The translations under genes were made by a program, and so were the position numbers. A stretch of DNA of 64,000 nt, from the NCBI GenBank assembly GCA_964019155.1, contig OZ025244.1, positions 17,331,640 to 17,395,639 on the forward strand, in the 5' to 3' direction. The number at the start of each line of letters is the position of its first letter. Positions within the stretch are counted from its first letter, which is position 1. Below are positions 1 through 10,865 of this stretch, in pieces. This DNA is from Osedax fenrisi. Lineage: Eukaryota > Annelida > Polychaeta > Sabellida > Siboglinidae. Below the pieces are notes generated by a model, which worked only from the letters and a program-made list of their open reading frames with translations, was not told the DNA's origin and searched no databases.

Positions 1-2
1 TT

Positions 3-755
3 CCTTATCATACTAATTATTCATCCACCCTTACTTATTCCACCATAATCATGCATTTAAAATCTACTGAATTAAATACCGAGTTTATAAATACCCTGAT
101 TAACTTCTTGACATACCTGCTAAATATATTACTAAGGCAACATTTACCAACCATTCTACCCAAATATATCTCATAAATTCCTCTATCGTCAACATATTTT
201 TTCCAAAGATTTTTGATTGCTAGGAAAAACTCAAAATTTGCCCATTTATTTATTCGCAATAATATTCCCTTTAATAAGAGAATAAGAGGTAGAATTATCT
301 ACCATGCCTACATTAACAAACTTACTCCCCCAAATTATAAACCATACTTCAATAATCTGACTAAAACGCACGCATTAAAAACCCCTAACAAACATAATGA
401 ATGGTTCCACTCATCAATACCAATATTACCCTCAGATATTTCTAAATGGAAGCTATCCTATGAAACTTACTTATCTTCTAAACCAAATACCTCGACTCGA
501 TTGAATCCATCCCAAATCACTACCGACTGCTTACCCTCCCAAATCATTACTGACCCCGTATTATCCCAAAACGCTACTGAACCCTTACCCTCACAAACCA
601 CTACTGACCCCTTATCCTCCCTAATTACTACTGACCTTTTACCCTCTGAATCTATAATTGACCCATTACCCTCCCAAAATACTACTGACCCCTTACTCTC
701 CCAAGAAACTACTGATCACTTATCCTCACCCTTACAATCTAACAATAGTACATGA
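3..755 (+). pseudogene. LINE-A N-terminal/ORF1-like region with Thr/Pro-rich repeats
   Basis: One frame (starting at position 3) is coding-like to a TAA at about 174-176. It resumes and is open from about 213 to a TGA at 753-755. It is also the frame of the endonuclease that follows. Residues from about 505 to 750 form about eight degenerate repeats of roughly 10 residues with the pattern PSQ-x-TTDPL, encoded by an imperfect 30-33 bp minisatellite. I do not see a zinc knuckle or an RRM. It may be ORF1, or the N-terminus of a single ORF now separated from the endonuclease by a mutated stop codon. Confidence 0.55.
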
Positions 756-767
756 CTCTCAGTTAGC

Positions 768-1450
768 TTGTCACTAATTAATATTAGGTCCCTTAGATCT
801 AATTCACTATTACTATTATCCTACCTGAAATATTCTAAAATTAAATTAGTTGCTATTACTGAAACATGGATATTGCCAGATGACTCCGATATATTCTCTC
901 TCTTCCATGATATTGGATACTCTCTATTTATTTCACCTCGTATTAAAGGCCGAGGTGGAGGAGTTGATATAGTAGTTCACTCTGACCTACCATCTCCTAC
1001 TATTATCTACCCTTCCTTCTTTTATAGTGATTGCCTGACAGCCTCTTTAAATTTTATGAATACTGTCTACTCCTTTACTATAATTTATCGACCTCCAAAA
1101 CAAGACTATACCACCTTCTATAATGAATTTATGACTATATAACTGATACTCCAATATCTAACAATAACCATAACTTTATTCTAGGTGACTTTAACTACCA
1201 CTTCGAATCAAATATACATCCCCATTCCACATTCAAAAATCGTATTGACTCTCTCTCTCTACATCAATTTATAACTTTCCCTACTCATATTGCTGGTCAC
1301 ACACTTGATCTAATTTTTTGTAGATCTCATAGTAGTTGTCAGTGTATCACTGATTGCTGTAAATCTGACTTAATTACCGATCATTTTCTAATAAATTGTC
1401 GATTAGTTCTTCCTTACTCCACCTCTATAGAAAAAAAATCCATCACATAC
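768..1450 (+). pseudogene. LINE-A endonuclease domain (APE-like), frameshifted
   Basis: The frame at 768-1142 begins with the conserved INIRSL stretch, contains ITETW (catalytic-Glu region) and a GRGGGV loop, and ends at a TAA. The domain continues in another frame from about 1150: LGDFNYHFE (catalytic Asp/Asn), HTLDLIF, then ITDHFLI, where TDH replaces the usual SDH. The order and spacing are those of LINE APE endonucleases, which nick target DNA. The frame change and stop near 1142 inactivate it. Confidence 0.85.
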
Positions 1451-1513
1451 AGAAACTACAGATCTCTTGATTTTTATTGTTATGCCTTGTAACTTAAATT
1501 AATCCTCCTTTCA

Positions 1514-3726
1514 TTGCCGTGTTCCATTGATTCACTCAATGATGCTCTATCTTACTTGATTGATAAATTTGCCCCTCTAAAAACGCGAACTATTAATATC
1601 CATTCAAACTCTCCATGGTTTTCCTCCGAACTTGTTTCATTCAAACGCAACCTACGTAAACTCGAACGAATCGTCCACAGTATACTGTTAACCTACTTAT
1701 AACCCCTATTCTAGTAACCTCTTAATATTTTCTACATATCGCAAGTTCTATAAATCTGAAATCTCTAAAGCTAAGTCTGCTTTTTATATTAGTAAAATAA
1801 ATAACCTCACATCCAATCCCCGTGCTTCTTTCGTCCTTGGTCGTAAGCTTCTCTCCCCTACAATGCCTATCAATATACCTCATATACCTAATATTGCAAA
1901 AAATGAATTATGTTATGAATTCGCTAATCATTTTACTGATAAAATGCAATGCACCTGCACTTCTATTTCATCTCTCCTACCAATTAGCTCAATTCCGTGA
2001 ATATGTATTAGTAAACCAATCCAATACTATTTTTCTAAATTCTATATGCCTTCTATTTTCACAATATCTAATCTTATTTCTAAGTCTTACTCTTCTCATT
2101 CTTCTGACCCAATTAACCTAGCCGCCTTTAAAAAACTAAATTATACTCTTTCCCCCTATATTCTTGATATTATAATTATTTCCCTAAATGATGGTATGTG
2201 TCCAACTTCCTTTAAGCATGCTATAATAACACCTATACTCAAAAACCTTTACTTGATCCTAATATAATTGCTAACTATCGCCCCATTTCACAACTTCCGT
2301 TTATCAGCAAAATTCTGGAACGAATTGTTGCCATATAATTGAATAGATTTATAGCTAAAAATAAATTATATGATATATTTCAGAGTGCATTTAGACGAGG
2401 ACACTAAACTGAAACTGCACTACAACAAATACTTAACAATATATAATCTACAGTATCTCCATCTATCTCCTGCCAACTTATATTATTAGACCTCTCATGT
2501 GCCTTCGATTCCTTAAGCCATTCAGTTATTATCTCAAGATTAGAAATGATTGGTATACGCGGAACCGTACTAAAATGGTTTTCATCCTATATATTAAATC
2601 GATCATCATCCGTTAAAATTTGCAATTTTTCTACAAAATCTCGTACTCTTCATTATGGTGTTCCCCAGGGATCTGTTCTCGGCCCCCTCCTCTTCTCAAT
2701 ATACATCCTCCCTATACATGATATTATTGGTCAATTTCCAGATGTACACTATCACATTTACGCTGATGATATTCAACTATATTCCTTCCTACCCTATTCC
2801 TCCAATGTACTACCAGATAACTCACAATTATGTAAATGTGCATCAACTATCAGATCATGGCTTCTATCTAACAATATTCTACTCAACTCTTCAAAATCTG
2901 CACTCCTAAATATACCATCTAACTATCATTATTTTCCACCTGTTATCATCGACGGTCTCCCCATCATCCCTTCATCATCTGTTATAAATCTTGGAATTAC
3001 TTTGGATGCTAACATATCCCTAAATTCCCATATAGCTAATATATCTAAATCAGCTAACTACCACCTCTTCAAAATTCGTCGTATAAGAAAAGACTTAACC
3101 CGCCCTCTTACAACTGATCTCATAAACTCATCCTATGTCGTATCGACTACTGCTCCTCACTACTATATCATCTCCCTAATACTTCATTATACCCTTTAAA
3201 TCGTATAATTCGTGCATCTATACGAACCATTTTCTCAATAAATCGATTTGACCATTCCATTACCGACTCCCACCAACTTATATCCAACTGGTTCCCTCAA
3301 AAAAAACGTTCCCTCCTACACATTTTATCACTCGCTCATAAAGCAATATATTATACTTCTCCTTATTTGACTTCCCTACTAACTCTAAGACGCCCACTGA
3401 CTTCCTTACGATCAAATTCTGACATTTCCCTGATTTGCCCTCGTGTCTTATACCTGAAATACCATAAACGCGCCTTCAGTTATATGGTTCCATCCTTATG
3501 GAATTCGACTCTATTAGATCAATCCATTCACACCCGTCCTTTATTACACACCGCTAAGCTTACATATCATCGATGTAATATATTCACTTATTTAATCATA
3601 CAATATTACTATTTTTATAAATTATATTATTTTATCGTTTTGTTTATTTATTTATCTATTTATTGTTTTCGTTCTATATTGTTATATGCACATACGAGGA
3701 ATGGCCACACCTATGATAAGTGCTAA
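1514..3726 (+). pseudogene. LINE-A reverse transcriptase and C-terminal region, broken
   Basis: RT motifs appear in order across several frames: a linker with LISKSYSS near 2070, NYRPIS and KILERIVA near 2274-2330, a block where the usual GHSTETAL reads GH-stop-TETAL (TCA to TAA, near 2401), LLDLSCAFDS near 2487, GVPQGSVLGPLLFSIY at about 2655-2710 and the catalytic YADD near 2761. The frame at 2546-3199 holds motifs 4-7 intact. The C-terminal part (about 3205-3726) contains HILSLAHKAIYY and SYMVPSLWN, typical of CR1/L2 elements. A shift near 3195 and several stops show that it is not functional. Confidence 0.9.
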
Positions 3727-3728
3727 TA

Positions 3729-3776
3729 AACCTTATCATCATCATCATCATCATCATATATATATATATATATATA
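3729..3776 (+). repeat. LINE-A 3' tail: (ATC)n followed by (TA)n
   Basis: CCTTATC is followed by about seven ATC units and then about ten TA units, ending where the Ty3/gypsy LTR begins. The inverted LINE-A copy at 38228 has the same ATC-to-TA order, so TA may be part of the tail or may expand from it. Confidence 0.85.
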
Positions 3777-4339
3777 TGTAGTATGGTATACTAGTGGTAA
3801 TTATGATAGAATGTAGTATGGTATACTAGTGGTAATTATGATAGAATGTATGTGTGTATATATGTGGGAATGAGAAATGTGAACATTATTATGTAATATA
3901 GAAATGGATGTTTTTGGTAATGTACAATTATAATTATAACTGTTGATTGGAATTAGATTTGATTTTATATTTGTAAAGAAGGGGGCGTGGCGTCTGATAG
4001 ATTAACTGTTTTTATATATTAAATGTTGTTATTCGAATGCCTGGATGACAGGATATTTATAAATTGCTACAGTGAATGCTTACACTCGATGCAACACAGT
4101 CGTATAAAATCATTTACATTATCTACTACGAATTATTGTTTTAACATTATTAACGTTAACATTATATATTATATTATATATATTAATATCTGTTGATACT
4201 AAAAGGTAACGTAATGACTTGTAAATATAATTCAATATTAATATGTATAATACCCATGTTTATAGTACGGGGTTCTTGTTCTCTTCGTAATAAAACGTAT
4301 AACCTGATTGTGAACTATCTTTGCGGAAACGCGACAACA
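3777..4339 (+). repeat. 5' LTR of Ty3/gypsy element
   Basis: 563 bp, TG...CA. It starts with a 36-bp tandem duplication (TGTAGTATGGTATACTAG...; copies begin at 3777 and 3813). It contains a GGGGGCGTGGC block near 3980 and an AATAAA near 4289 that could be the polyadenylation signal. U3/R/U5 borders cannot be set from sequence alone. Confidence 0.95.
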
Positions 4340-4340
4340 T

Positions 4341-4358
4341 TGGTGACAGCGGCGAACA
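4341..4358 (+). promoter_or_regulatory. Primer-binding site of Ty3/gypsy element
   Basis: One base after the LTR comes TGGTGACAGCGGCGAAC. TGG complements the universal CCA tRNA end, and the first seven bases match the complement of tRNA-Trp 3' ends as used by CsRn1-like elements. The match then fails, so the primer tRNA is uncertain. Confidence 0.6.
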
Positions 4359-4486
4359 ACAGCACGTACGATTTGGAGACATTAAAGAAAACCCCGGCTT
4401 ATGTTAGTTAATCTATTAGATAGACACGCCCGCTTATTTTAAAAAAAAAAAAGTTCTGAATGACTAAGTGTGGTGCGTGTATGTGA

Positions 4487-5293
4487 ATGATATTAAGATC
4501 TGGTAAAGTCATGGATATTAAGGATAGTGTGAAAGTAATTAAGGGAAATAGTAGTGATATGTCATATGTGAAGTTAGAAAAGTTTGATGGTAGTACAGAA
4601 GTAGGTAGATGGATACGAGAGTTAAATGAATGTGTAAGATTAAAGGGAATACATGATAGTGAGGCTGCATCCTTTGCTTGCTATCACGTGATAGGTGCAT
4701 CAAAGAGTTACTTAGTAATGATGTTAGGAGAAGATATGACGGATATTATAAAAATAAAGGAAAGTCTAAGAGATAGATATGCATCGAGTAAATCTAAAGG
4801 CGAGATGATTTATTCGATAATGGCTAGGAAGCAAGGGGATACCGAAAGTGTTAGTAAGTTCATAGATGGGCTTTTAGAATTAGGCATGGAGTTAAAAGTA
4901 GTAGATGGGAGCTGGGAGGAGGTCATAATTGAAAGTATAAAACATAATTTAAAATCTGTAGAGTTAAGAAGGAGTATGATTTTGCTTGGGAAGTCATCGA
5001 TTAAGGATCTTAGGAGGGTTGCAGTAAAATGGGAAAAGGAAGGTGAAGAATTAGCGGAAGAGGTGTGTTATAAGGTAGAGGTTAGAGATATAGATAGGTC
5101 GAGGGAAAATAACTTAGAAGAGAAATTAAGGAAGTTAGAGTTAACTAATAGGGAATGGGAAGGGAGGTATCGTGCACTAGAATCGAGTATGAATAGAAGA
5201 AGTAGAGTAGAAATAGTATGTTTCAAATGTGGGAAGCAGGGGCATATCTCAAGATGGTGTAGGAGTAAGTTAAACTCGAATGCTCTGCATTAA
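4487..5293 (+). CDS. gag: Gag polyprotein of Ty3/gypsy element
   Basis: 268 residues, intact, starting at the ATG at 4487, 147 bp after the LTR. Residues about 30-130 have the retrotransposon-gag (capsid-like) pattern: a phenylalanine-rich start (KFDGS near residue 34), GRWIRELNECVR, YVHVIGA-type helix residues and a SKSKGEMIYSI block. Residues 200-230 are charged and probably helical. A CCHC zinc knuckle (C245, C248, H253, C258) sits near the end and would bind genomic RNA. Gag forms the particle in which reverse transcription occurs. Its frame ends at 5293 and overlaps the pol frame by about 25 bp, with a candidate -1 slip site at 5269. Confidence 0.93.
   Translation: MILRSGKVMDIKDSVKVIKGNSSDMSYVKLEKFDGSTEVGRWIRELNECVRLKGIHDSEAASFACYHVIGASKSYLVMMLGEDMTDIIKIKESLRDRYASSKSKGEMIYSIMARKQGDTESVSKFIDGLLELGMELKVVDGSWEEVIIESIKHNLKSVELRRSMILLGKSSIKDLRRVAVKWEKEGEELAEEVCYKVEVRDIDRSRENNLEEKLRKLELTNREWEGRYRALESSMNRRSRVEIVCFKCGKQGHISRWCRSKLNSNALH
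5269..5275 (+). promoter_or_regulatory. Candidate -1 ribosomal frameshift site GTTAAAC between gag and pol
   Basis: Gag codons read AAG TTA AAC TCG. A -1 shift gives GTT AAA. The pol frame has stops at 5260 (TAG) and 5266 (TAA), and its first sense codon is this GTT at 5269. The Gag stop lies at 5291-5293, so the shift must fall in 5269-5293, and the heptamer is at its first possible position. GUUAAAC is an established slip heptamer in arteriviruses. I have not folded a downstream structure. Confidence 0.65.
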
Positions 5294-8200
5294 GCGGGTC
5301 GAGTAGAGCAATTAGAGATACCCGCAGAGAGAGGTTGAGAGGTCAGTTAGTTGGGAATAGAAGGGAGGTTATGGTAATGGTGAAAGGACAGCGAATACAG
5401 TGTCTTGTAGATAGTGGGAGTCAGGTATCGATCTTACCATTAAGTTTTTTTAATAAATTGAAAGATACACGGTTTAATGGAAAACTACCATGGTTAACTA
5501 TTAAGGCCGCTAATGAGGGATTAATACCGTATCTAGGGTATTTTGAAACTAATGTAATGATAGAGGGCCGTACGATAGAGGAAGTAGGATTTTTATTAGT
5601 GGACAATGAACAGTTGAGAATAATTGGAATGAATATAATTGGGAAACTACAGAATGATAGGATAAGTGATAGATTAGGGGAAGTAATGGTAAAAAATGAG
5701 GAGATAAGTAATAGGATACTTATAGAAAATGGAGTAATGGTGATAAAGAGTGAGGATTATTGGTTAGATGGATTAGTAGGAATAAGTGATGTAGTAATCA
5801 AAGGGAAATTAAGAGCAGTATTAAAAAGTAGGGAGAAAGCTTTCGCAAAGAAAGGGGAAAATTTATCAGAATCGAGGGCAGGGTTACATCATATTAGAAC
5901 GATAGACAATGTACCTGTGAATTCGGGGTATAGGAGAATACCTCCGGCACAACTTCAACAAGTTAAGGATCATTTAGAGAGTTTATTGAGAGAGGGTATT
6001 ATTGAACCGTCTGAAAGTAACTACTGTAGTCCTATGGTGATTGTAAAAAAAAATCAGGAGACATTCGTTTATGTATAGATTATAGAAAGTTAAATTGTAA
6101 AACTATAAGAGATACTTATCCTTTACGAAGGGTAGATGACCTATTGGATATCGTTGCGGGTAAAAAGTATTATACTTCATTAGACCTTAAATCTGCGTAC
6201 AATCAGATTCCAGTTGTTAGGGAGGACCAGCATAAAACTGCATTTATTTCGCCCTTGGGTCTATATAAATTTGTCAGAATGCCATTTGGGTTAATCAATG
6301 CACCGGCAACGTTTCAGAGAATCATGATTAACCTGTTTAGAGATAATACATTTGAGAACGTAGTTTGCTATTTAGACGATATTGTAATATTTTCGGATAA
6401 TGTTGACCAGCATGTAGAGACAATAGATAGGGTGTTAAGTAAACTAGAAGAGGTAGGGCTGAAGTTAAACGTGGACAAATGTAAGTTTTTTAAGAGTAAA
6501 ATATTATTCTTAGGTCATAAGGTGTCAGAAAGGGGATTGGAGGCAGATGATGAAAAACTAAAGGCAGTAAGGGATTGGCCTACACCTAAGTCACTAAGGG
6601 AAGTAAGGACACTATTAGGATTTTGCTCTTATTATCGTAAATTTGTAAAGGGATTTTCGGGAATAGTGGCTCCATTAAATAAGTTATTAGTAGAGGTGAA
6701 TGAGAAGGAGGGTAAGCCAGTTTCGAGGAGAAGGAGTAAGGGCGTAAACGTAGAGTGTAACACAGAATGTGACCAGGCATTTACTAAACTAAAGACAGCA
6801 GTATGCTCGTCACCTATATTAGTGGTACCGAATTGGGATGAGAAGTTTATCGTAGAAACTGATGCATCTGCGAGTGGGTTGGGGGCTGTATTAAGTCAGA
6901 TAGTGGGTAAATATGAGAAAAGAGTAGTAGCGTACGCTAGTAGATCGTTACGCCGAGGAGAACAGAATAAGTCGAATTATTCTTCTAAAAAATTAGAATT
7001 TTTAGCAGTGGTATGGGCAATTACTGAGAAGTTTAGTTACTATTTAAGGGGTAGTAGTTGTGTTGTAATTACTGATAACTCAGCCGTATCATATATTAGT
7101 CATAAAAAATAATTGACGTCATTAGAACAAAGATGGATGGCTAGATTAGCTGATTATGATATTACCTATAAGTATAGACCTGGAAAAGAAAATGTGGTAG
7201 CCGATGCATTATCAAGAGTAAGAAATATAGGAAATGGAGATACAGAGATCAAGGAGTATGATGATGATGAGGTAGAGTTAGGGTTAGTGGAAACGGTACC
7301 CATGATGGAGAGAGATAAATTAAGAATCGAGCAGAATAATGACAGTGTTATTCGCAAAGCACTATTAATTGCAAGTAAGAATGGATACGTGGGTAGATTA
7401 GTAGTTAGAGATGGAGTTCTGTATGAGAAAAGGGAAGGATATGATGACAGTTTAATGGTACCAAGTAGTCTAGTAGGAGAGGTGTTAAGAGGAGCTCATG
7501 AGGATAATGGTCACCAGGGTATAGAAAGGACAACTCAAAAAATAAATGAAATGTATACGTGGATAGGCAAATATAGGAACATTATGTCATACATTAGGAG
7601 GTGTGAGACGTGTAGTAAAGCTAAAGAATTATGCAAGAAGCCTAAGATAAGAATGGGGAGTTTGTCAGCAAAAAAACCTTTGGCTATATTATTTATAGAT
7701 TTTATGACCGTTGATAAAGCTAGTGATGGCAGAGAAAGCATACTCGTTATGTCAGATGCATATACCAAATACACGAAAGCAATACCTACCAGAGATCAAA
7801 CGGCGTTAACGGTGGCAAAAGTAATAATGAATGAATGGATTTTTAATTTTGGAGTACCCGATAGAATCCATTCGGATCAAGGCAGAAACTTTATGTCTTC
7901 ATTAATAAAGGAGTTATGCGGACTATTCGTAATAGAACAGAGTAATACAACACCGTATCATCCAATGGGAAATGGGCAGGTAGAGAGGATGAATCGTACG
8001 ATTCAAAATTTACTAAGGACATTAAGTGTGAATGAGAAAAAAAAATGGCCTTCACACTTGAATAAATTGACATACGTATATAATCGTACCCCGCATGCAG
8101 TAACTGGTTACTCGCCATTTTATTTGATGTTTATGAGGAAAGAAAAGTTGTTAGTCGATCGGAAATCAGGAGGGATAATGGAATATGAGGGCAGTGATTG

Positions 8201-8480
8201 GGTAGAGGATACGCGGTGTAAGATGAAAGAGGTAGAACGAATAGTTAGGGAGAGTAGTAATATGGAACAAATTGTAGATATGAAATATGATACATTAGAG
8301 ATAGGAGATATAGTTAGAGTAAAGAATAGAGTTTTAGGAAGAAGGAAGTTACAGAATAGTTGGGGTGATAAGAAGTGGACAGTGATAGAAAAGCTTGGCG
8401 ATAATGCGGTTTATCGCATTAAGAATAATGAGTGTATTAAGTGTGAGAATTTAATGAATCTGAAGAGAGTGAATGAATAA
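5269..8480 (+). pseudogene. pol: Pol polyprotein of Ty3/gypsy element (PR-RT-RH-IN), one frameshift and one nonsense codon
   Basis: Protease has LVDSGSQVSIL (near 5404-5440). RT starts near 5990 (GIIEPSESNYCSPMV) and continues with IDYRKLN, SLDLKSAYNQI, MPFGLINAPATFQR and the catalytic YLDD (6369-6380). RNase H has ETDASASGLGAVLSQ (near 6856) and ITDNSAVSYI (near 7070). Integrase has an HHCC finger (H129, H134, C164, C167 counted from 7113) and a DDE triad (D196, D255 in SDQG, E291 in QVERMN), then a C-terminal tail without chromodomain. Two lesions: a 9-A run at 6045-6053 puts RT in the wrong frame (ten As would restore it), and an in-frame TAA at 7110-7112 cuts RNase H. Everything else reads through, so the lesions are recent or are sequencing errors. 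Confidence 0.93.
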
Positions 8481-8502
8481 TTGTGGTGTGGAGGAATTTT
8501 TT

Positions 8503-8514
8503 AGTAGGGGTGAA
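8503..8514 (+). promoter_or_regulatory. Polypurine tract of Ty3/gypsy element
   Basis: AGTAGGGGTGAA directly precedes the 3' LTR. It is purine-rich but broken by two T residues. Position is the main argument; it would prime plus-strand DNA synthesis. Confidence 0.55.
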
Positions 8515-9077
8515 TGTAGTATGGTATACTAGTGGTAATTATGATAGAATGTAGTATGGTATACTAGTGGTAATTATGATAGAATGTATGTGTGTATATA
8601 TGTGGGAATGAGAAATGTGAACATTATTATGTAATATAGAAATGGATGTTTTTGGTAATGTACAATTATAATTATAACTGTTGATTGGAATTAGATTTGA
8701 TTTTATATTTGTAAAGAAGGGGGCGTGGCGTCTGATAGATTAACTGTTTTTATATATTAAATGTTGTTATTCGAATGCCTGGATGACAGGATATTTATAA
8801 ATTGCTACAGTGAATGCTTACACTCGATGCAACACAGTCGTATAAAATCATTTACATTATCTACTACGAATTATTGTTTTAACATTATTAACGTTAACAT
8901 TATATATTATATTATATATATTAATATCTGTTGATACTAAAAGGTAACGTAATGACTTGTAAATATAATTCAATATTAATATGTATAATACCCATGTTTA
9001 TAGTACGGGGTTCTTGTTCTCTTCGTAATAAAACGTATAACCTGATTGTGAACTATCTTTGCGGAAACGCGACAACA
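8515..9077 (+). repeat. 3' LTR of Ty3/gypsy element
   Basis: 563 bp, same length as the 5' LTR and without a difference that I could find by reading, including the 36-bp tandem duplication at its start. Confidence 0.95.
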
Positions 9078-9190
9078 TATATATATATATATTTATATAA
9101 ATCGTTTATAGATTGGAAGACATTTAGGAGAATATTAATATGATTATGCAATGTTGTGATTCCTTATTTGGATGTTATGAGTAGTATGAA
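9078..9190 (+). repeat. TA tract plus ~95-bp block repeated at 12785-12945
   Basis: After the TA tract, a block containing AATCGT, AATATTAATATGATTATG, CAATGTTGTGATT and GGATGTTATGAG recurs at 12825-12945 with small differences. The two copies flank the 3.6-kb fragment zone. The origin is unknown. Confidence 0.75.
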
Positions 9191-9191
9191 T

Positions 9192-10006
9192 TAGTGTTCG
9201 AAATGAACCCGAACCGAATCATTACGAACTGAAGCTTGCCTTATTTGAACCCGAACTGAAGCTCACATTTAAAAAAAAATAACGGTCCCGAACCGAACTG
9301 AAGCTTTGTTTAAAACGAACCCGAACTATTATTTAATTAAAATCCTGCACCGAACCGTTGATATATATTGTCAATTTAAAATTTTAATAACACAATTGTA
9401 TATCTTTATTAATTCTATTTTATCATAGATAAATAAGGTATCAGGAGATATTATAAACCAATAGAAAAGATAAAATGAATTATTATATGAGTATTATATA
9501 TTAGTTTTATTTTACATCATTAGAAATATTTATCTTTTTTATTTAAAATAGAGCTTTTACAAATACTTTAAAATTGAATTAAAGAAAAAGGTATTAGTTT
9601 GCGGGTGTAAATCCCGTCGGGATATTAATATAGATATTAGAATAATATTTAGAAGTGATATTTTTAATTTTGTAAAAATTAATGATTTTAATAATAGTCT
9701 TAACATGGGAACGGCTTCGAAGGGACATTATAATCTATAGAGCCATATGGTTATAAGTGAAAACGTAATCTAAGTTCATGGTTAGGATGTAAGGAATCTA
9801 CCAAATAGAATAACAATAAAAATAACAATATTATTAAGAAGACTTCGAAGCTCATCTTTTAAGAGTTTTGAAGCAAGTTCGAACTATTCCACTAATTTAT
9901 GAAGCATGTTCGAACTCTTGAATTATTTTACAAATGAACTTTGAACTATACATTTTTTTTGAGTGAAGCTTCGAAGCACCAGTAGTTGGGTTCATTTCAA
10001 ACACTA
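9192..10006. mobile_element. Small non-autonomous DNA element, hAT-like ends (~815 bp)
   Basis: The left end TAGTGTTCGAAATGAACCC (9192-9210) is matched in reverse complement at 9988-10006 with one difference. Subterminal repeats of GAACCCGAACCGAA and GAAGCTT lie inside both ends. No transposase is visible. The terminal pattern resembles hAT elements, but I could not find a convincing 8-bp target duplication, so the superfamily is an inference. Confidence 0.6.
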
Positions 10007-10238
10007 TAGAATATATATATTTACTATATTCTAGATACTATAGTCTATAGATATATCTATTGCTGTTCATTATTGTATAATTACCTGTTAATTAACCTGG
10101 TATGTAAACTTGGGCGTATTCAACGTCATATTATACGTGTATTATATAAACTAAACTTTGCCTCAATAGTTTCTATATCTGCTTTAATGAGATCACTAGG
10201 CTGGCTTAAGTTTAGATATATTTACAAAAAATAGGCTA

Positions 10239-10620
10239 ATGTGTATACACCTCGGATTTCCTGAATATCTAGCTACATTTATTATTATTCAGAGTTATAA
10301 CATATCTAGTCGGAAGTTCTACATCATGAAATTGGTGCAACGCTCAACATATTTGGCCTACTCTAAATCAGCTTTAATGGTTATTGCTCCGAAAGCTGGA
10401 ATTCACTGCCATATGATATTCCTTGTGTAACATCGCTTTCATTGTTTAACATTAACTGTATGTCAATTTTAAATCATTAATTTTAAACCGTAATTCATCT
10501 ATTTTGTTATAATTTTTTTAATTTATTTTGGTTTTTGTTTTTTTTTTATTATCTAACGCCTATAATCACCATGTGTTTTTGAGGTCATAATAAATTATAT
10601 TTTATTTTTTTTATTTTATT
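10239..10620 (+). pseudogene. LINE 3' end (CR1/L2-like C-terminal remnant, a further family)
   Basis: The frame at 10239-10430 reads SSRKFYIMKLVQRSTYLAY and VIAPKA. After a one-base shift the sequence continues WNSLPYDIPCVTSLSLFNI to about 10480. The APK-x-WNSLP motif marks the C-terminus of CR1/L2/jockey-type ORF2 proteins. A short AT-rich 3' region follows to about 10620. Only the last 80 or so residues remain. The flanking 10007-10238 holds nothing I recognise. Confidence 0.7.
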
Positions 10621-10794
10621 ATATGCATATAAAGTTATATTTATATAGTGTATAATACACACACACAGTGTATTTTTATTTATTCTTTATTTATAAACGG
10701 TGGCATTCACATTGTATAAGTAATAGAGTATACTAGTAAATTACTAGTAGTGATATTATTACTAATATACTTGTTTATATTCATTACATTTTAG

Positions 10795-10852
10795 TCTTAA
10801 AATGTTGTGGGGCATTGCCCTACTTAGAATTTCTGGCTACGGGCCTGCTGTA
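10795..10852. mobile_element. Isolated terminus of a hAT-type transposon
   Basis: Read on the - strand from 10852 the sequence begins CAGGCCCGTAGCCAGAAATT and passes into AGTAGGGCAATGCCCC, the form of a common hAT terminal inverted repeat. No partner end was found in this window, so this is probably a broken copy. Confidence 0.45.
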
Positions 10853-10865
10853 ATGTATTATCTAA

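Larger units (their letters stand above)
1..3776 (+). mobile_element. CR1/L2-like non-LTR retrotransposon (LINE-A), decayed, 5' end outside window
   Basis: The parts of an endonuclease-reverse transcriptase LINE lie in order on the + strand: an N-terminal or ORF1-like region, an APE-type endonuclease (GDFN, TLDLIF and TDHFLI patches near 1180-1400), a reverse transcriptase (NYRPIS near 2274, GVPQGSVLGP and YADD at 2655-2780), the usual C-terminal region ending in a SLWN motif, and a 3' tail of ATC repeats followed by TA repeats. Stops and frame changes interrupt it many times, so this copy is dead. The C-terminal region and simple-repeat tail are typical of the CR1/L2 group; the clade is inferred. 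A second, 5'-truncated copy lies on the - strand at 38228-38740. The Ty3/gypsy element begins directly after the TA part of the tail. Confidence 0.9.
3777..9077 (+). mobile_element. Ty3/gypsy LTR retrotransposon, full length (5301 bp)
   Basis: Two direct repeats of exactly 563 bp (3777-4339, 8515-9077) start with TG and end with CA; I read no difference between them. TATA flanks both sides (3773-3776, 9078-9081), a 4-bp duplication that is ambiguous because the site lies in TA repeats. Between the LTRs are a primer-binding site, gag, and pol in the order protease, RT, RNase H, integrase, which defines Ty3/gypsy. No env and no clear chromodomain is visible. Identical LTRs imply a very recent insertion, but pol carries one frameshift and one nonsense codon. 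Confidence 0.97.

Noticed and set aside
4193..4411. Reading frame crossing the 5' LTR end (and its twin at 8931-9143)
   Set aside because: Starts at a non-ATG codon, no motif, runs through the primer-binding site; a chance frame of LTR sequence.
2401..7112. Variant genetic code with TAA as a sense codon
   Set aside because: The TAA in LINE-A sits where Ser (TCA) is expected and that in Ty3 pol where a polar residue is expected; there is no consistent reassignment, and gag and other frames end at normal stops.
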